Positions 24,361 to 31,928 of a DNA stretch of 64,000 bases are shown here, piece by piece; positions within the stretch are counted from its first letter, which is position 1; each line of letters opens with the position of its first letter. The notes beneath the pieces were generated by a model. The model was not told where the DNA came from, did no database searches, and saw nothing but the letters and a program-made list of their open reading frames with translations. Source of the DNA: JACDER01 sp963717765 (GTDB lineage: Bacteria; Actinomycetota; Thermoleophilia; Gaiellales; Gaiellaceae); contig CAVQWX010000007.1 of assembly GCA_963717765.1 (NCBI GenBank), positions 62,001-126,000 on the forward strand. Direction: 5' to 3'. A program made the position numbers and the translations under genes.

Positions 24361-24374
24361 ATGTTCCGGAACAT
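24361..24374. promoter_or_regulatory. Perfect 14-bp palindrome before the LacI gene
   Basis: ATGTTCCGGAACAT is a perfect palindrome 16 bp before the ATG of the LacI gene, and part of it (TTCCGGAA) repeats just upstream as TTCCGGAAT (24354-24362). This position suits autoregulation. It differs from the 24264 site, so either two proteins or a relaxed specificity is involved. Confidence 0.55.
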
Positions 24375-24389
24375 GCTTGAATAGGTGCC

Positions 24390-25421
24390 ATGGCCGTCGC
24401 CCCCCGAGTGACCATCCGCGAGATCGCCGATCGGGCCGGAGTTTCGATCGCGACTGTGTCGCGCGTCCTGAACGGCCGCGACGACGTCGCGCCCGAAACG
24501 CGCGAGCTCGTCAGCCGCGTTATCCACGAGAACCGCTACACGGCGAACCGGAGCGCGCGCTCGCTGTCTGGTGGGCGCACCGGCCTGGTCGGCGTCGTCG
24601 TCCCCCTCGTCTATCCGGCCTACTTCTCGGGGATCCTCGCCGGCGCCGCCGAGGGGCTCGGCGAGCAGGGGATCCAGATCGTCCTCTCGCCGACGATGAA
24701 CGAGCTCGCCCGTGAGATCTCGCTCGTCGACCGCATGCACGGGCTGACCGACGGCGCGCTCTTCATTCTCCCGCAGGAGTCGAGCGAGGAGCTGACCCGG
24801 CTCCTCGACCGCGGCTACCGCTTCGTCGTGCTCGATCCGCTGCAGCCGCTGGACGAGCGGATTCCGTCGGTCTCGGCGGCGAACACGTCGGGAGCGGATC
24901 AGGCGATGCGCCATCTGCTCCACCTCGGGCACCGGCGGATCGCGCAGATCACCGGCCCGCTGGGCTGGGTCGCCACGGAGGGCCGCCGCCGCGGCTACCG
25001 CGCGGCGCTGGCCTCGGCCGGCGTTCTCCCCGACCCGGCGCTCGAGGTCGCGTCGATCCCGGAGATCGGGCCTGGACGCGAGGCGGCCGAGCAGCTCCTC
25101 GACCTGGCCGAGCGCCCGACCGCGATCTTCGCTTTCAACGACGACGTCGCGATCGGGGCGATCCAGGCCGCCCGCGAGCGTGGCCTGCGGGTGCCGGAGG
25201 ACCTGTCCGTGGTCGGCTTCGACGACGTCGAGCACGCCACGATCGTCACCCCGATGCTCACGACCGTGCGGCAGCCTCTCGCCGAGATGGGTCGGACGGC
25301 GGTGAGCCTGTTGATGCGCCTCCTGGAGGGCCAGCGCTTCGAGACGCTGCACATCGAGCTCGCGACGCGCCTCGTCGTGCGTGACTCCACCGCTCCACCC
25401 CCAAATCCGGCCGCGTCGTAA
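24390..25421 (+). CDS. LacI-family transcriptional regulator
   Basis: 343 residues. HTH VTIREIADRAGVSIATVSRV, hinge RYTANRSARSLSGG, then the sensor domain (LVGVVVPLVYPAYFSGILAG to VVGFDDVEHATIVTPMLTTV). Divergent from the transport/GH1 operon with two good palindromic operators in the 179-bp gap, so it very probably represses that operon in the absence of its sugar and controls itself. It is related to, but distinct from, the LacI regulator at 14997 at the other end of the cluster. Confidence 0.92.
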   Translation: MAVAPRVTIREIADRAGVSIATVSRVLNGRDDVAPETRELVSRVIHENRYTANRSARSLSGGRTGLVGVVVPLVYPAYFSGILAGAAEGLGEQGIQIVLSPTMNELAREISLVDRMHGLTDGALFILPQESSEELTRLLDRGYRFVVLDPLQPLDERIPSVSAANTSGADQAMRHLLHLGHRRIAQITGPLGWVATEGRRRGYRAALASAGVLPDPALEVASIPEIGPGREAAEQLLDLAERPTAIFAFNDDVAIGAIQAARERGLRVPEDLSVVGFDDVEHATIVTPMLTTVRQPLAEMGRTAVSLLMRLLEGQRFETLHIELATRLVVRDSTAPPPNPAAS

Positions 25422-25497
25422 TCCCGTAGTCCAGGGCGCCTCGATCCTGCATCTGTGCCGACTGAATCCTGCGTGACCCGATCGACCCGCGCGTATG

Positions 25498-25511
25498 CGA
25501 ACATGTGTTCT
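25498..25511. promoter_or_regulatory. LexA (Cheo-type) box overlapping the dinB start
   Basis: CGAACATGTGTTCT fits the Gram-positive/actinobacterial LexA consensus CGAAC-N4-GTTCG at all but the last base or two. It overlaps the presumed GTG start (25505) of the polymerase gene, which implies SOS control and a transcript with little or no leader, or a start slightly downstream (TTG at 25511). Confidence 0.7.
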
Positions 25512-26686
25512 TGCCAGACGAGGGCACGATCCTGCATGCCGACCTCGACTCGTTCTACGCGTCCGTAGAGCAGCGCGACGACCCGTCACTCCGCGGCCGG
25601 CCGGTCATCGTCGGCGCCGGCGTCGTCCTCGCTGCGAGCTACGAGGCGAAGGCGTTCGGCGTCCGGACGGCGATGGGCGGGCGGCAGGCGCGACGGCTCT
25701 GTCCGCAGGCGGTCGTCGTCCGGCCGCGCATGTCCGCCTACTCGGAAGCGAGCAAGGACGTCTACGGGGTGTTCGAGGACACGTCGCCGCTGGTGGAAGG
25801 GCTCTCGATCGACGAGGCGTTCCTGGACGTGCGCGGGATGGAGCGGATCGCCGGCACTCCCGCGGAGATCGCGGCACGGCTCAAGGGCGCCGTCCGCGAC
25901 CGCGTGGGGCTCCCGATCACCGTCGGCGTTGCGCGGACGAAGTTCCTCGCCAAGGTGGCGAGCGCCGTGGCGAAGCCGGACGGCCTCCTCGTCGTCCCGC
26001 CGCGCGGCGAGCTCGCCTTCCTGCACCCGCTGCCCGTCGAGCGCCTATGGGGAGTGGGAGAGGTAACCGCCGGGAAGCTCCGCGCTCGCGGGATCGAGAC
26101 CGTCGGTCAGGTCGCCTGGCTGGAGGAGGACGAGCTCGTGCGCCTGCTCGGGCGCGCCTCCGGACGCCACCTGTTCGCGCTCGCGCACAACCGTGACCCG
26201 CGGCGCGTGCGGGTCGGCCGCCGCCGCGGCTCGATCGGCTCGCAATCGGCAGGCCGGCGCTCGCCGCGGGAGCTCGACCCCGTCCTCGTCGGCCTGGTCG
26301 ACCGCGTCACGCGCAGGATGCGCAAGGCCGGCCGCTCGGGGCGGACCGTCGTCCTACGGTTGCGCTTCGACGATTTCACCCGGGTGACGCGCTCGCACAC
26401 GCTCCCCTACGCGACCTCCCACAGCGAGACGGTCCTGGCAGCCGCACGTGGGCTGCTTGCCGCGGCGCTGCCGCTGCTCGAGGAGCGCGGATGCACCCTG
26501 CTCGGGCTCGCCGTCGCCAACCTCGACGACTCTCCCCAGCTGACGCTGCCGCTCGAGCGCAAGAGCCGCTCTGCGCTCGACGCGGCCGTCGACGAGGTAC
26601 GGGAGCGCTTCGGGATCGGCGCGTTGACGCGCGGTGTCCTCCTCGGCCGCGATCAGGGATTCACGGTGCCGCTTCTGCCCGACTGA
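25505..26686 (+). CDS. dinB: DNA polymerase IV (Y family)
   Basis: 393 residues. Catalytic acidic motifs ILHADLDSFYASVEQRDD and LSIDEAFLDV, the palm segment GRPVIVGAGVVLAASYEAKA, the helix-hairpin-helix VERLWGVGEVTAGKLRARGI and the little-finger domain to residue ~360; the C-terminal PLERKSRSALDAAVDEVRER follows QLTLPL, which looks like a beta-clamp binding peptide. It copies damaged DNA at low fidelity. An SOS box overlaps its start. The stop at 26684-26686 directly abuts the second structured inverted-repeat element. Confidence 0.93.
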   Translation: MFLPDEGTILHADLDSFYASVEQRDDPSLRGRPVIVGAGVVLAASYEAKAFGVRTAMGGRQARRLCPQAVVVRPRMSAYSEASKDVYGVFEDTSPLVEGLSIDEAFLDVRGMERIAGTPAEIAARLKGAVRDRVGLPITVGVARTKFLAKVASAVAKPDGLLVVPPRGELAFLHPLPVERLWGVGEVTAGKLRARGIETVGQVAWLEEDELVRLLGRASGRHLFALAHNRDPRRVRVGRRRGSIGSQSAGRRSPRELDPVLVGLVDRVTRRMRKAGRSGRTVVLRLRFDDFTRVTRSHTLPYATSHSETVLAAARGLLAAALPLLEERGCTLLGLAVANLDDSPQLTLPLERKSRSALDAAVDEVRERFGIGALTRGVLLGRDQGFTVPLLPD

Positions 26687-26849
26687 GGAGGGTTCGGCGG
26701 GACACTGCTCGTCGTCGGGGTGCGACGCTGGTTCCGAGGCAAGGACGCAGGGAGCGCCCGTATGCGTGTCATACGGGCGCGACTGAGGACGCCGCATCGG
26801 GGCCAGCGGCGCGGCCCGGCGGCTCCGGCCGTGTTCCGCCGACCCCTCC
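26687..26849. mobile_element. Structured inverted-repeat element, copy B
   Basis: Outer arms (26687-26707 and 26829-26849) pair at 18 of 21 positions. Core strings GGCAAGGACGCAGGGAGCG (26738-26756) and GCGACTGAGGACGCCGCAT (26779-26797) match copy A (8845-8863, 8885-8903) except for one base. They enclose a perfect 11-bp hairpin GCGCCCGTATG/CATACGGGCGC whose sequence differs from that of copy A. The helix outside the core, CGCTGGTTCCGA/TCGGGGCCAGCG, pairs throughout if two G-U pairs are allowed. No CTAG at the ends. It begins right after the dinB stop and its right half encodes the last residues of modC. Confidence 0.75.
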
Positions 26850-27869
26850 CAAGACGCGCGTTCCGGTTGCCTTGAAGCTCGCGTACACGACCTGGCCAGT
26901 GCTCAGCTGTAGTCGTCGGAGCGACTCGCTCGTGATCTCGGCGCTCAGCGGCCCAACCCCGAGGCGCACGCGATTGCCAAGCTCCGTGATGCTCCGGATC
27001 GGGGCGTGAATGACGTTCAGAGCAGAATCGTGCGGTGGCTCCGTGCCGACGACGACGTCCCACGGATAGACCGCGACGACGACCTCTCCCGCGGCCGGCT
27101 CGGTGGTCGAGATGACGGTGCCGTCCTCGAGCCGGACGCGCGCGATCCCGTTGCTCAACCCCGCCACCCTTCCGTGGAGGAGGTTCGCGCCGGTGAAGGA
27201 GGCGACGAACGGATCGGCCGGACGGGCGACCAGTTCCTGGGTGCTGCCGATCTGCCGCAGCCGTCCTTCCACGAGCACGCCGACCCGTTCGGCCAGCGCC
27301 GCCGCGTCTTCGAAGTCGTGCGTCACGAAGAGCGTCGGGATGTCGAGACCCGCCAGGAGCTCGTGGAGCTCGCCGCGGACGGTCGCCTTCGTCCGGCTGT
27401 CGAGCGCGGCGAGCGGCTCGTCCAGCAGCAGCACCTGTGGATCACGCGCGAGCGCGCGGGCGAGGGCGACGCGCTGGCGCTCCCCGCCCGACAGCTCGGA
27501 GGGTCGCGCGCCGGCCAGCCGCTCGATGCCGAATCGCTCCAGATACGCGTCGGCCTTGCGACGCCGCGCGAACTCGATGTTCTGGCGGACCGTGAGGTGC
27601 GGGAAGAGCGCGTAGTCCTGGAAGAGGAAGCCCACCGGGCGCTCGTCCACCGGGCGGTGGACGCCGCGCTCCGCGTCGAACCACGTCTCGCCGCCGACGG
27701 CGATCCTGCCCGACTGCGGCCGTACGAGCCCCGCGATCGAGCGCAGGATCGTGGTCTTGCCGGACCCCGACGGGCCGACCAGCGCGACCGTCCGGTCGAC
27801 CTCGAGCGTCAGCCGGAGGTCGAAGGACCGAAGCGGAACCAGGATCTCGTCGAGGAGGAGCGCGGCCAC
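26769..27869 (-). CDS. modC: Molybdate ABC transporter ATPase with TOBE domain
   Basis: 366 residues from a GTG. Walker A VGPSGSGKTT, Q-loop FLFQDYALFPHL, signature LSGGERQRVALARAL, Walker B LLLDEPLAALD, H-loop FVTHDFEDA; C-terminal TOBE domain (ANLLHGRVAGLSNGIARVRL to YASFKATGTRV) that binds molybdate. The final ~26 residues (GGVGGTRPEPPGRAAGPDAA...) are encoded by the right half of the inverted-repeat element, and the stop lies inside its hairpin. The gene overlaps modB by 61 bp. It powers high-affinity molybdate uptake. Confidence 0.92.
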   Translation of the reverse strand: MAALLLDEILVPLRSFDLRLTLEVDRTVALVGPSGSGKTTILRSIAGLVRPQSGRIAVGGETWFDAERGVHRPVDERPVGFLFQDYALFPHLTVRQNIEFARRRKADAYLERFGIERLAGARPSELSGGERQRVALARALARDPQVLLLDEPLAALDSRTKATVRGELHELLAGLDIPTLFVTHDFEDAAALAERVGVLVEGRLRQIGSTQELVARPADPFVASFTGANLLHGRVAGLSNGIARVRLEDGTVISTTEPAAGEVVVAVYPWDVVVGTEPPHDSALNVIHAPIRSITELGNRVRLGVGPLSAEITSESLRRLQLSTGQVVYASFKATGTRVLGGVGGTRPEPPGRAAGPDAASSVAPV

Positions 27870-28642
27870 GAGAACAGGAGTCTGATGGACAGGAGGAGGG
27901 CGAGGCTGAAGACGACGAGCACGGCGCTCATCGCGACGGCCGCATCGAGATGTCCCGCGCCGAACTCGCTGTAGACCGCCAGGGGCACAGTCTGGGTCAC
28001 TCCCTGGAGGCTGCCCGCGAACATGATCGTTGCGCCGAACTCGCCGATCCCGCGCGCCAGCGAGAGCGCGAGCCCGGCGGCGAGCCCTGCGCGGGCGAGC
28101 GGAAGGATCACGCGGAAGAAGGTGCGCATCGTCCCGGCGCCGAGCGTGCGGGACGCGGCGACCAGGTCGGGGTCGACCGTCTCGAATGCGGCAATCGCCT
28201 GGCGGATGTACAAGGGGGAGGAGACGAAGGCGACGGCCATGACCACGGCGGTCTGAGTGAACGGGATGGAGACACCGAGGAAATCGAGCGAGTCCCCGAG
28301 GAGGCCCTCACGACCGAAGGCGGTCAGCAGTCCGATCCCGGCGACAGCCGGCGGCAGGACGAGCGGTAGCTCGACGAGCGTGATCGCGACCGGCCGCGCC
28401 CGGAAGCGACGCGTTGCGAGCAGGTAGGCAGTCGGTGTTCCGAGGAGAAGGACCAGCGCCTGCGCGATCAGGCTCGTCTTGACCGTAACGACGAAGGCGT
28501 CCTTGACGACGCTGCTCGAGAGCTGGTCGAGGAGGTGGCCCGGAGTGGTGTGGAGGAAGATCGCCACGACGGGCAGCACGAGGAACGCGAGCGTGACGAA
28601 CGTGGCCGCGCCGACCAGCACCGGCAGCAGGGCGCGCTTCAC
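27809..28642 (-). CDS. modB: Molybdate ABC transporter permease
   Basis: 277 residues from a GTG. Five or six membrane segments; LATRRFRARPVAITLVELPL and LVLPPAVAGIGLLTAFGREG are characteristic of ModB, as is the EAA-like loop VAASRTLGAGTMRTFFRVIL and ARGIGEFGATIMFAGS. Start overlaps the modA stop (GTGA). The unusual C-terminal tail SWPRSSSTRSWFRFGPSTSG is a product of the 61-bp overlap with modC. Confidence 0.93.
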   Translation of the reverse strand: MKRALLPVLVGAATFVTLAFLVLPVVAIFLHTTPGHLLDQLSSSVVKDAFVVTVKTSLIAQALVLLLGTPTAYLLATRRFRARPVAITLVELPLVLPPAVAGIGLLTAFGREGLLGDSLDFLGVSIPFTQTAVVMAVAFVSSPLYIRQAIAAFETVDPDLVAASRTLGAGTMRTFFRVILPLARAGLAAGLALSLARGIGEFGATIMFAGSLQGVTQTVPLAVYSEFGAGHLDAAVAMSAVLVVFSLALLLSIRLLFSWPRSSSTRSWFRFGPSTSG

Positions 28643-29367
28643 TTGCGGGGGAGGAACCCGAACGCGCGCAGCTTCTTCTGCCCCGCCTTCGACAGCACCT
28701 TCTTGACGAAGGCGCGTGCGCCCGGTTGGTGGGAGCTCGCGGTAACGACGCAGATCCCGTACTTGATTCCGGGCTCCGCCGAGGCGGGGATCTTGATCAC
28801 CTTCACGTCGCCGGACACGAACTTCGCGTCAGTCGCGTAGACGAAGCCCGCGTCGGCCTCGCCGAGGACGATCTTCGCCAGCACCTCGCGCACGTCGGTC
28901 TCCTTGCTCACCACGTGGGCCATCACCTGGTCGTAGAGGTGCAGCGCCTGGAGGACCTGGATCGTGTACGTCCCCACCGGCACGCCCTGCTGAGCGATGA
29001 CGATTTTGAGTCCCTTACGGGCGAGATCGGAGACTGTCCGGATCTTCGCCCGGTTCTTCTTCGGGACGATGACGACGAGCTTGTTGCGGGTGAGGACGAC
29101 CGGCTTCGAGCACAGGTACTTGTCGGCCAGCGCCTGCGGGAGTGTCAGGCTGGCAGATGCGAAGACGTCCGCCGGCGCCCCCTGCTGGATCTGCACCGCC
29201 AGCTGGTTCGAGCCTGCGAACGAGTAGCGGGGGTGCTTGTCGATCTTGGGGAAGACGTCGGTCAGGGACGCGGCAGCGAAGACCGTGATCTGCGCCTGCG
29301 GGGCAGGGGTGGCCGCGGAGACGAACAGCAGGGCGAGCGCGGCGGCTCCCGCAACGGCGAGCCTCAC
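28639..29367 (-). CDS. modA: Molybdate-binding protein
   Basis: 242 residues from a GTG. Signal sequence LAVAGAAALALLFVSAATPA; then ITVFAAASLTDVFPKI (ModA signature with the AAASL ligand loop), YSFAGSNQLAVQIQQGAPAD (oxyanion-binding S/N-Q) and DAGFVYATDAKF. No lipobox cysteine is seen, so retention at the membrane is unexplained. Captures molybdate or tungstate for ModBC. Its start overlaps the regulator stop (GTGA). Confidence 0.93.
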   Translation of the reverse strand: MRLAVAGAAALALLFVSAATPAPQAQITVFAAASLTDVFPKIDKHPRYSFAGSNQLAVQIQQGAPADVFASASLTLPQALADKYLCSKPVVLTRNKLVVIVPKKNRAKIRTVSDLARKGLKIVIAQQGVPVGTYTIQVLQALHLYDQVMAHVVSKETDVREVLAKIVLGEADAGFVYATDAKFVSGDVKVIKIPASAEPGIKYGICVVTASSHQPGARAFVKKVLSKAGQKKLRAFGFLPRK

Positions 29368-29744
29368 CAGCTCTGCACCATCACGTTCGTGGACTTGACG
29401 ATCGCGGTCGTGGCCATGCCCGGCTTGAGACCGATCTCCTCGACCGCGTCGCGCGTGATCAGCGCGACCAGGCGCACCGGTTCGTTGACCACGATCTCCA
29501 CCTGCGCCATGAGCCCGTCCGTCTTGACCTCGGTCACGATTCCCGGCAGGCGGTTCCGCGCACTCAGGTGCGAGCCCGCGCCGTCGCCGCGCAGCCGGTC
29601 GACCTCGTCGGCGCGCACTACGCGGCGGTTCCGCTCGTCCCGCTCCACCGTGATCCGCCCCGCGCGGTCCCAGCGGCGCAGGGTGTCGAGGCTTATCCCC
29701 AGCGCGGCGGCGGCCTCGCTTGCGGTATAGACCTCCTTGGGCAC
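29364..29744 (-). CDS. HTH-TOBE molybdate-responsive regulator
   Basis: 126 residues from a GTG. An excisionase/MerR-like HTH (YTASEAAAALGISLDTLRRW DRAG, residues 6-29) is followed by a single TOBE/Mop domain (LSARNRLPGIVTEVKTDGLM, then EPVRLVALITRDAVEEIGLK, TTAIVKSTNVMV). This replaces the classical ModE (winged HTH plus two TOBE domains). Being first in the operon, it probably represses modABC when molybdate binds. GCAT-N7-ATGC (29749-29763) in its 25-bp upstream gap is a weak operator candidate. Also the start of a divergent gene lies 26 bp away. Confidence 0.85.
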   Translation of the reverse strand: MPKEVYTASEAAAALGISLDTLRRWDRAGRITVERDERNRRVVRADEVDRLRGDGAGSHLSARNRLPGIVTEVKTDGLMAQVEIVVNEPVRLVALITRDAVEEIGLKPGMATTAIVKSTNVMVQSW

Positions 29745-29769
29745 GTCCGCATCCTACCTATGCAAAGCC

Positions 29770-30387
29770 ATGGCAACTGACATTGAGACTCCACACGGCT
29801 CGGCGCGGGTGCATCTGCATGCGGCGGCCGATCCACGGGCCGCGCTCGTCCTCGGCCACGGGGCAGGCGGCGGCGTCACTGCGCCCGACCTGACGCTCGC
29901 AACCGAGGTCGCGCTGGAGGAGGACATCACGGTCGCGCTCGTCGAGCAGCCCTACCGCGTTGCGGGCCGGCGCTCGCCGGCGCCTGCAGCACAGCTGGAC
30001 ACCGCGTGGCGCACGGTGATCGAGCACCTGCGCGAGAACGAGCTCACGGGCCTCCCGCTCATCACCGGCGGCCGCTCGCTCGGCGCGCGGGTGGCGTGCC
30101 GGACGGCGAGGGCGACAGGAGCCGTGGCGGTTCTGTGCCTCGCCTTCCCCGTCCATCCGCCCGGTCGCCCGGAGAAGTCGCGCCTGGCCGAGCTCGACGC
30201 GGTGGAGGTTCCCGTGCTCGTGGTTCAGGGAGAGAGCGATCCGTTCGGCATGCCTCCGGCCGCGTCGGGACGCGAGGTCGCCCGCGTCAAGGGCGATCAC
30301 AGCCTTCGGGCCGACGGCGCCGCGATCGCGGACGCGATCAGATCCTGGCTCCGAGGCGGGCCAGCTCTGCGAACGCGAGGCCGATGA
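29770..30387 (+). CDS. Alpha/beta hydrolase (dienelactone hydrolase/KANL3-like)
   Basis: 205 residues. Oxyanion segment ALVLGHGAGGG, nucleophile elbow ITGGRSLGARVACRTA (GRSLG), acid region VVQGESDPFG, and catalytic His in VKGDHSLRA. It matches the small KANL3/Tex30-type hydrolases of bacteria; substrate unknown. The ATG at 29770 begins the domain. Divergent from the molybdate operon by 25 bp and overlapping the convergent FUSC gene by 50 bp. Confidence 0.85.
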   Translation: MATDIETPHGSARVHLHAAADPRAALVLGHGAGGGVTAPDLTLATEVALEEDITVALVEQPYRVAGRRSPAPAAQLDTAWRTVIEHLRENELTGLPLITGGRSLGARVACRTARATGAVAVLCLAFPVHPPGRPEKSRLAELDAVEVPVLVVQGESDPFGMPPAASGREVARVKGDHSLRADGAAIADAIRSWLRGGPALRTRGR

Positions 30388-31324
30388 CGATGCCGATCAA
30401 GCTGTTGGAGACCCGGTCGAAGGCGACGGTGTCGCCCTCGAAGTCCACGGCGCTCAGCATCAGCAAGGCGGTGGGCGTGACCATCACGACCAGCCAGAAG
30501 TACCCGCGCTCGCGAAGCGCATAGAGGAAGAACGCCGTCGCCCCGGCGCACGCGATGAACGGCCAGCGCTGATCCGTCAGGACCGTGATGATGATGACCA
30601 GAAGGGCCGCGATCAGCGTTCCGGCCGCGCGCTGGACGCTCCGGACGTCCGTCGCGTGGGGGCCCGGCTGGAGAACGGCGAGCGTTGTGAGAGGGATCCA
30701 GTAGCCGTGCGCGAGATCGGCGAGGCGGTAGACGAGCGTGCCGGCGCTGACGGCAACCGCCAGCCGCACGACGTGCCAGAGGAGCGGGCGCTCGTGGAGA
30801 GCGCGCACGACGTCCTGCCACGCGGGCATCGAGCCCGAGGCTCCCGCGCGCGCTGCGATCATGAGCAGCGCCCCCGGGACGGCACCCGCCGCATACCAGA
30901 GCAGCCTCTCGTCGAGCGGCGTACTGATGGGCAGTCCGGCGTAGACGACGAGCATGGCCGACGTCCCGAAGCCGACGATGGCTCCGGTAGGACCGGCGGC
31001 GCGAAGCAGACCCGAAACCGCGACCCACGCGAACGTCGCCAGCGCCAGGGCGACATCGCTTCCGCCCGCCGCGTCTGCGACCACCAGGCCGCCCGCTCCG
31101 CCGACGACGCACAGCGAGCCCCACCAAATCCGGGCCTTGAGGTCGGCTCGCGGAACGCAGAGGGCGGCGTTCAGGCCGCCGATCGACGCGATCACACCGG
31201 CGATCTGCTCGTCGAGCGCGATGCCGATCGCGAGGGGCGCTGTGACGGCGAGCGCGCCGGCGAACCCTGAGCGCACGTCGACGCCCCGTTCCTGCGTCTG
31301 GAAGGCCTCGCGGAGAACACCCAC
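30338..31324 (-). CDS. FUSC-family membrane protein
   Basis: 328 residues with two sets of four to six membrane helices. First half ALAVTAPLAIGIALDEQIAG; second half ends WIPLTTLAVLQPGPHATDVR and SVQRAAGTLIAALLVIIITV, the hallmark of the fusaric-acid-resistance/aromatic acid exporter fold. Likely exports weak acids or aromatics. It lies 30 bp downstream of the MarR gene on the same strand, suggesting regulation by that MarR. Confidence 0.8.
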   Translation of the reverse strand: MGVLREAFQTQERGVDVRSGFAGALAVTAPLAIGIALDEQIAGVIASIGGLNAALCVPRADLKARIWWGSLCVVGGAGGLVVADAAGGSDVALALATFAWVAVSGLLRAAGPTGAIVGFGTSAMLVVYAGLPISTPLDERLLWYAAGAVPGALLMIAARAGASGSMPAWQDVVRALHERPLLWHVVRLAVAVSAGTLVYRLADLAHGYWIPLTTLAVLQPGPHATDVRSVQRAAGTLIAALLVIIITVLTDQRWPFIACAGATAFFLYALRERGYFWLVVMVTPTALLMLSAVDFEGDTVAFDRVSNSLIGIVIGLAFAELARLGARI

Positions 31325-31354
31325 CCCGCGGGATACTGACTGCCGGAGACGGTC

Positions 31355-31852
31355 TCAGGAAGCCGAGGCGGCGAGCGTCTCGGCGGGCGCAGCGAAGCGC
31401 GGGTCGTGATAGCGCGCAACCGTGACGAGGAGCTCGTGCAGCCGCTCGCGCTCGCCGGCGTCGAGCGGCGCGAAGAACTCGTCCTCGATCCGCTTGACGA
31501 TCGAACGGAGCCGCGAGAGCTGGCGCTTGCCGTCCGCCGTCAGCAGGACGGAGTGGCGCCTGCGGTCGTTCGGGTCGCGCTTCCGCTGGATCAGGCCGCG
31601 CTCCTCGAGCCCATCCAACAGCCCGACGAGCTGACCGCGGTCGAGGCCGAGCGCGTCGGCGATCGTCCCCTGCGTCCGGCACTCGCCCTCGGCGACGAGC
31701 GTGAGCACGCCGTAGTCGTACGGGCTGTAACCGGCCGCCTCCAGCTCCTCGACCGCCTGCTTCTTGACGGTCATTCCCAGCCGGCCGAGCAGGAAGACCA
31801 TGCTCTTCACCAGCTCGGGAGGCATGCACTTCGTAGGTGTGTTCATCATCAT
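31355..31852 (-). CDS. MarR-family transcriptional regulator
   Basis: 165 residues. HTH CRTQGTIADALGLDRGQLVG with the wing LIQRKRDPNDRRRHSVLLTA, flanked by dimerisation helices. Three consecutive ATG codons begin it. Placed between two exporters: divergent from the MFS pump gene at 31929 and upstream of the FUSC gene. The 76-bp divergent gap carries good palindromes, so a ligand-released repressor of drug or aromatic-acid efflux is likely. Confidence 0.9.
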   Translation of the reverse strand: MMMNTPTKCMPPELVKSMVFLLGRLGMTVKKQAVEELEAAGYSPYDYGVLTLVAEGECRTQGTIADALGLDRGQLVGLLDGLEERGLIQRKRDPNDRRRHSVLLTADGKRQLSRLRSIVKRIEDEFFAPLDAGERERLHELLVTVARYHDPRFAAPAETLAASAS

Positions 31853-31874
31853 GACGAAATAAGTGTAGCGCGTT

Positions 31875-31915
31875 CTATCGTTGTTGTGCTATACCGTTGA
31901 CTAACTCAACGATAG
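31875..31915. promoter_or_regulatory. MarR operator region between marR and the MFS pump gene
   Basis: Two nested inverted repeats: CTATCGTTG (31875-31883) with CAACGATAG (31907-31915), and CGTTGA-N5-TCAACG (31895-31911). The second is 17 bp, the usual size of a MarR dimer site, and overlaps a TTGACT -35-like hexamer. Both lie between the divergent starts. Confidence 0.65.
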
Positions 31916-31928
31916 AGGGGGACAAGAG

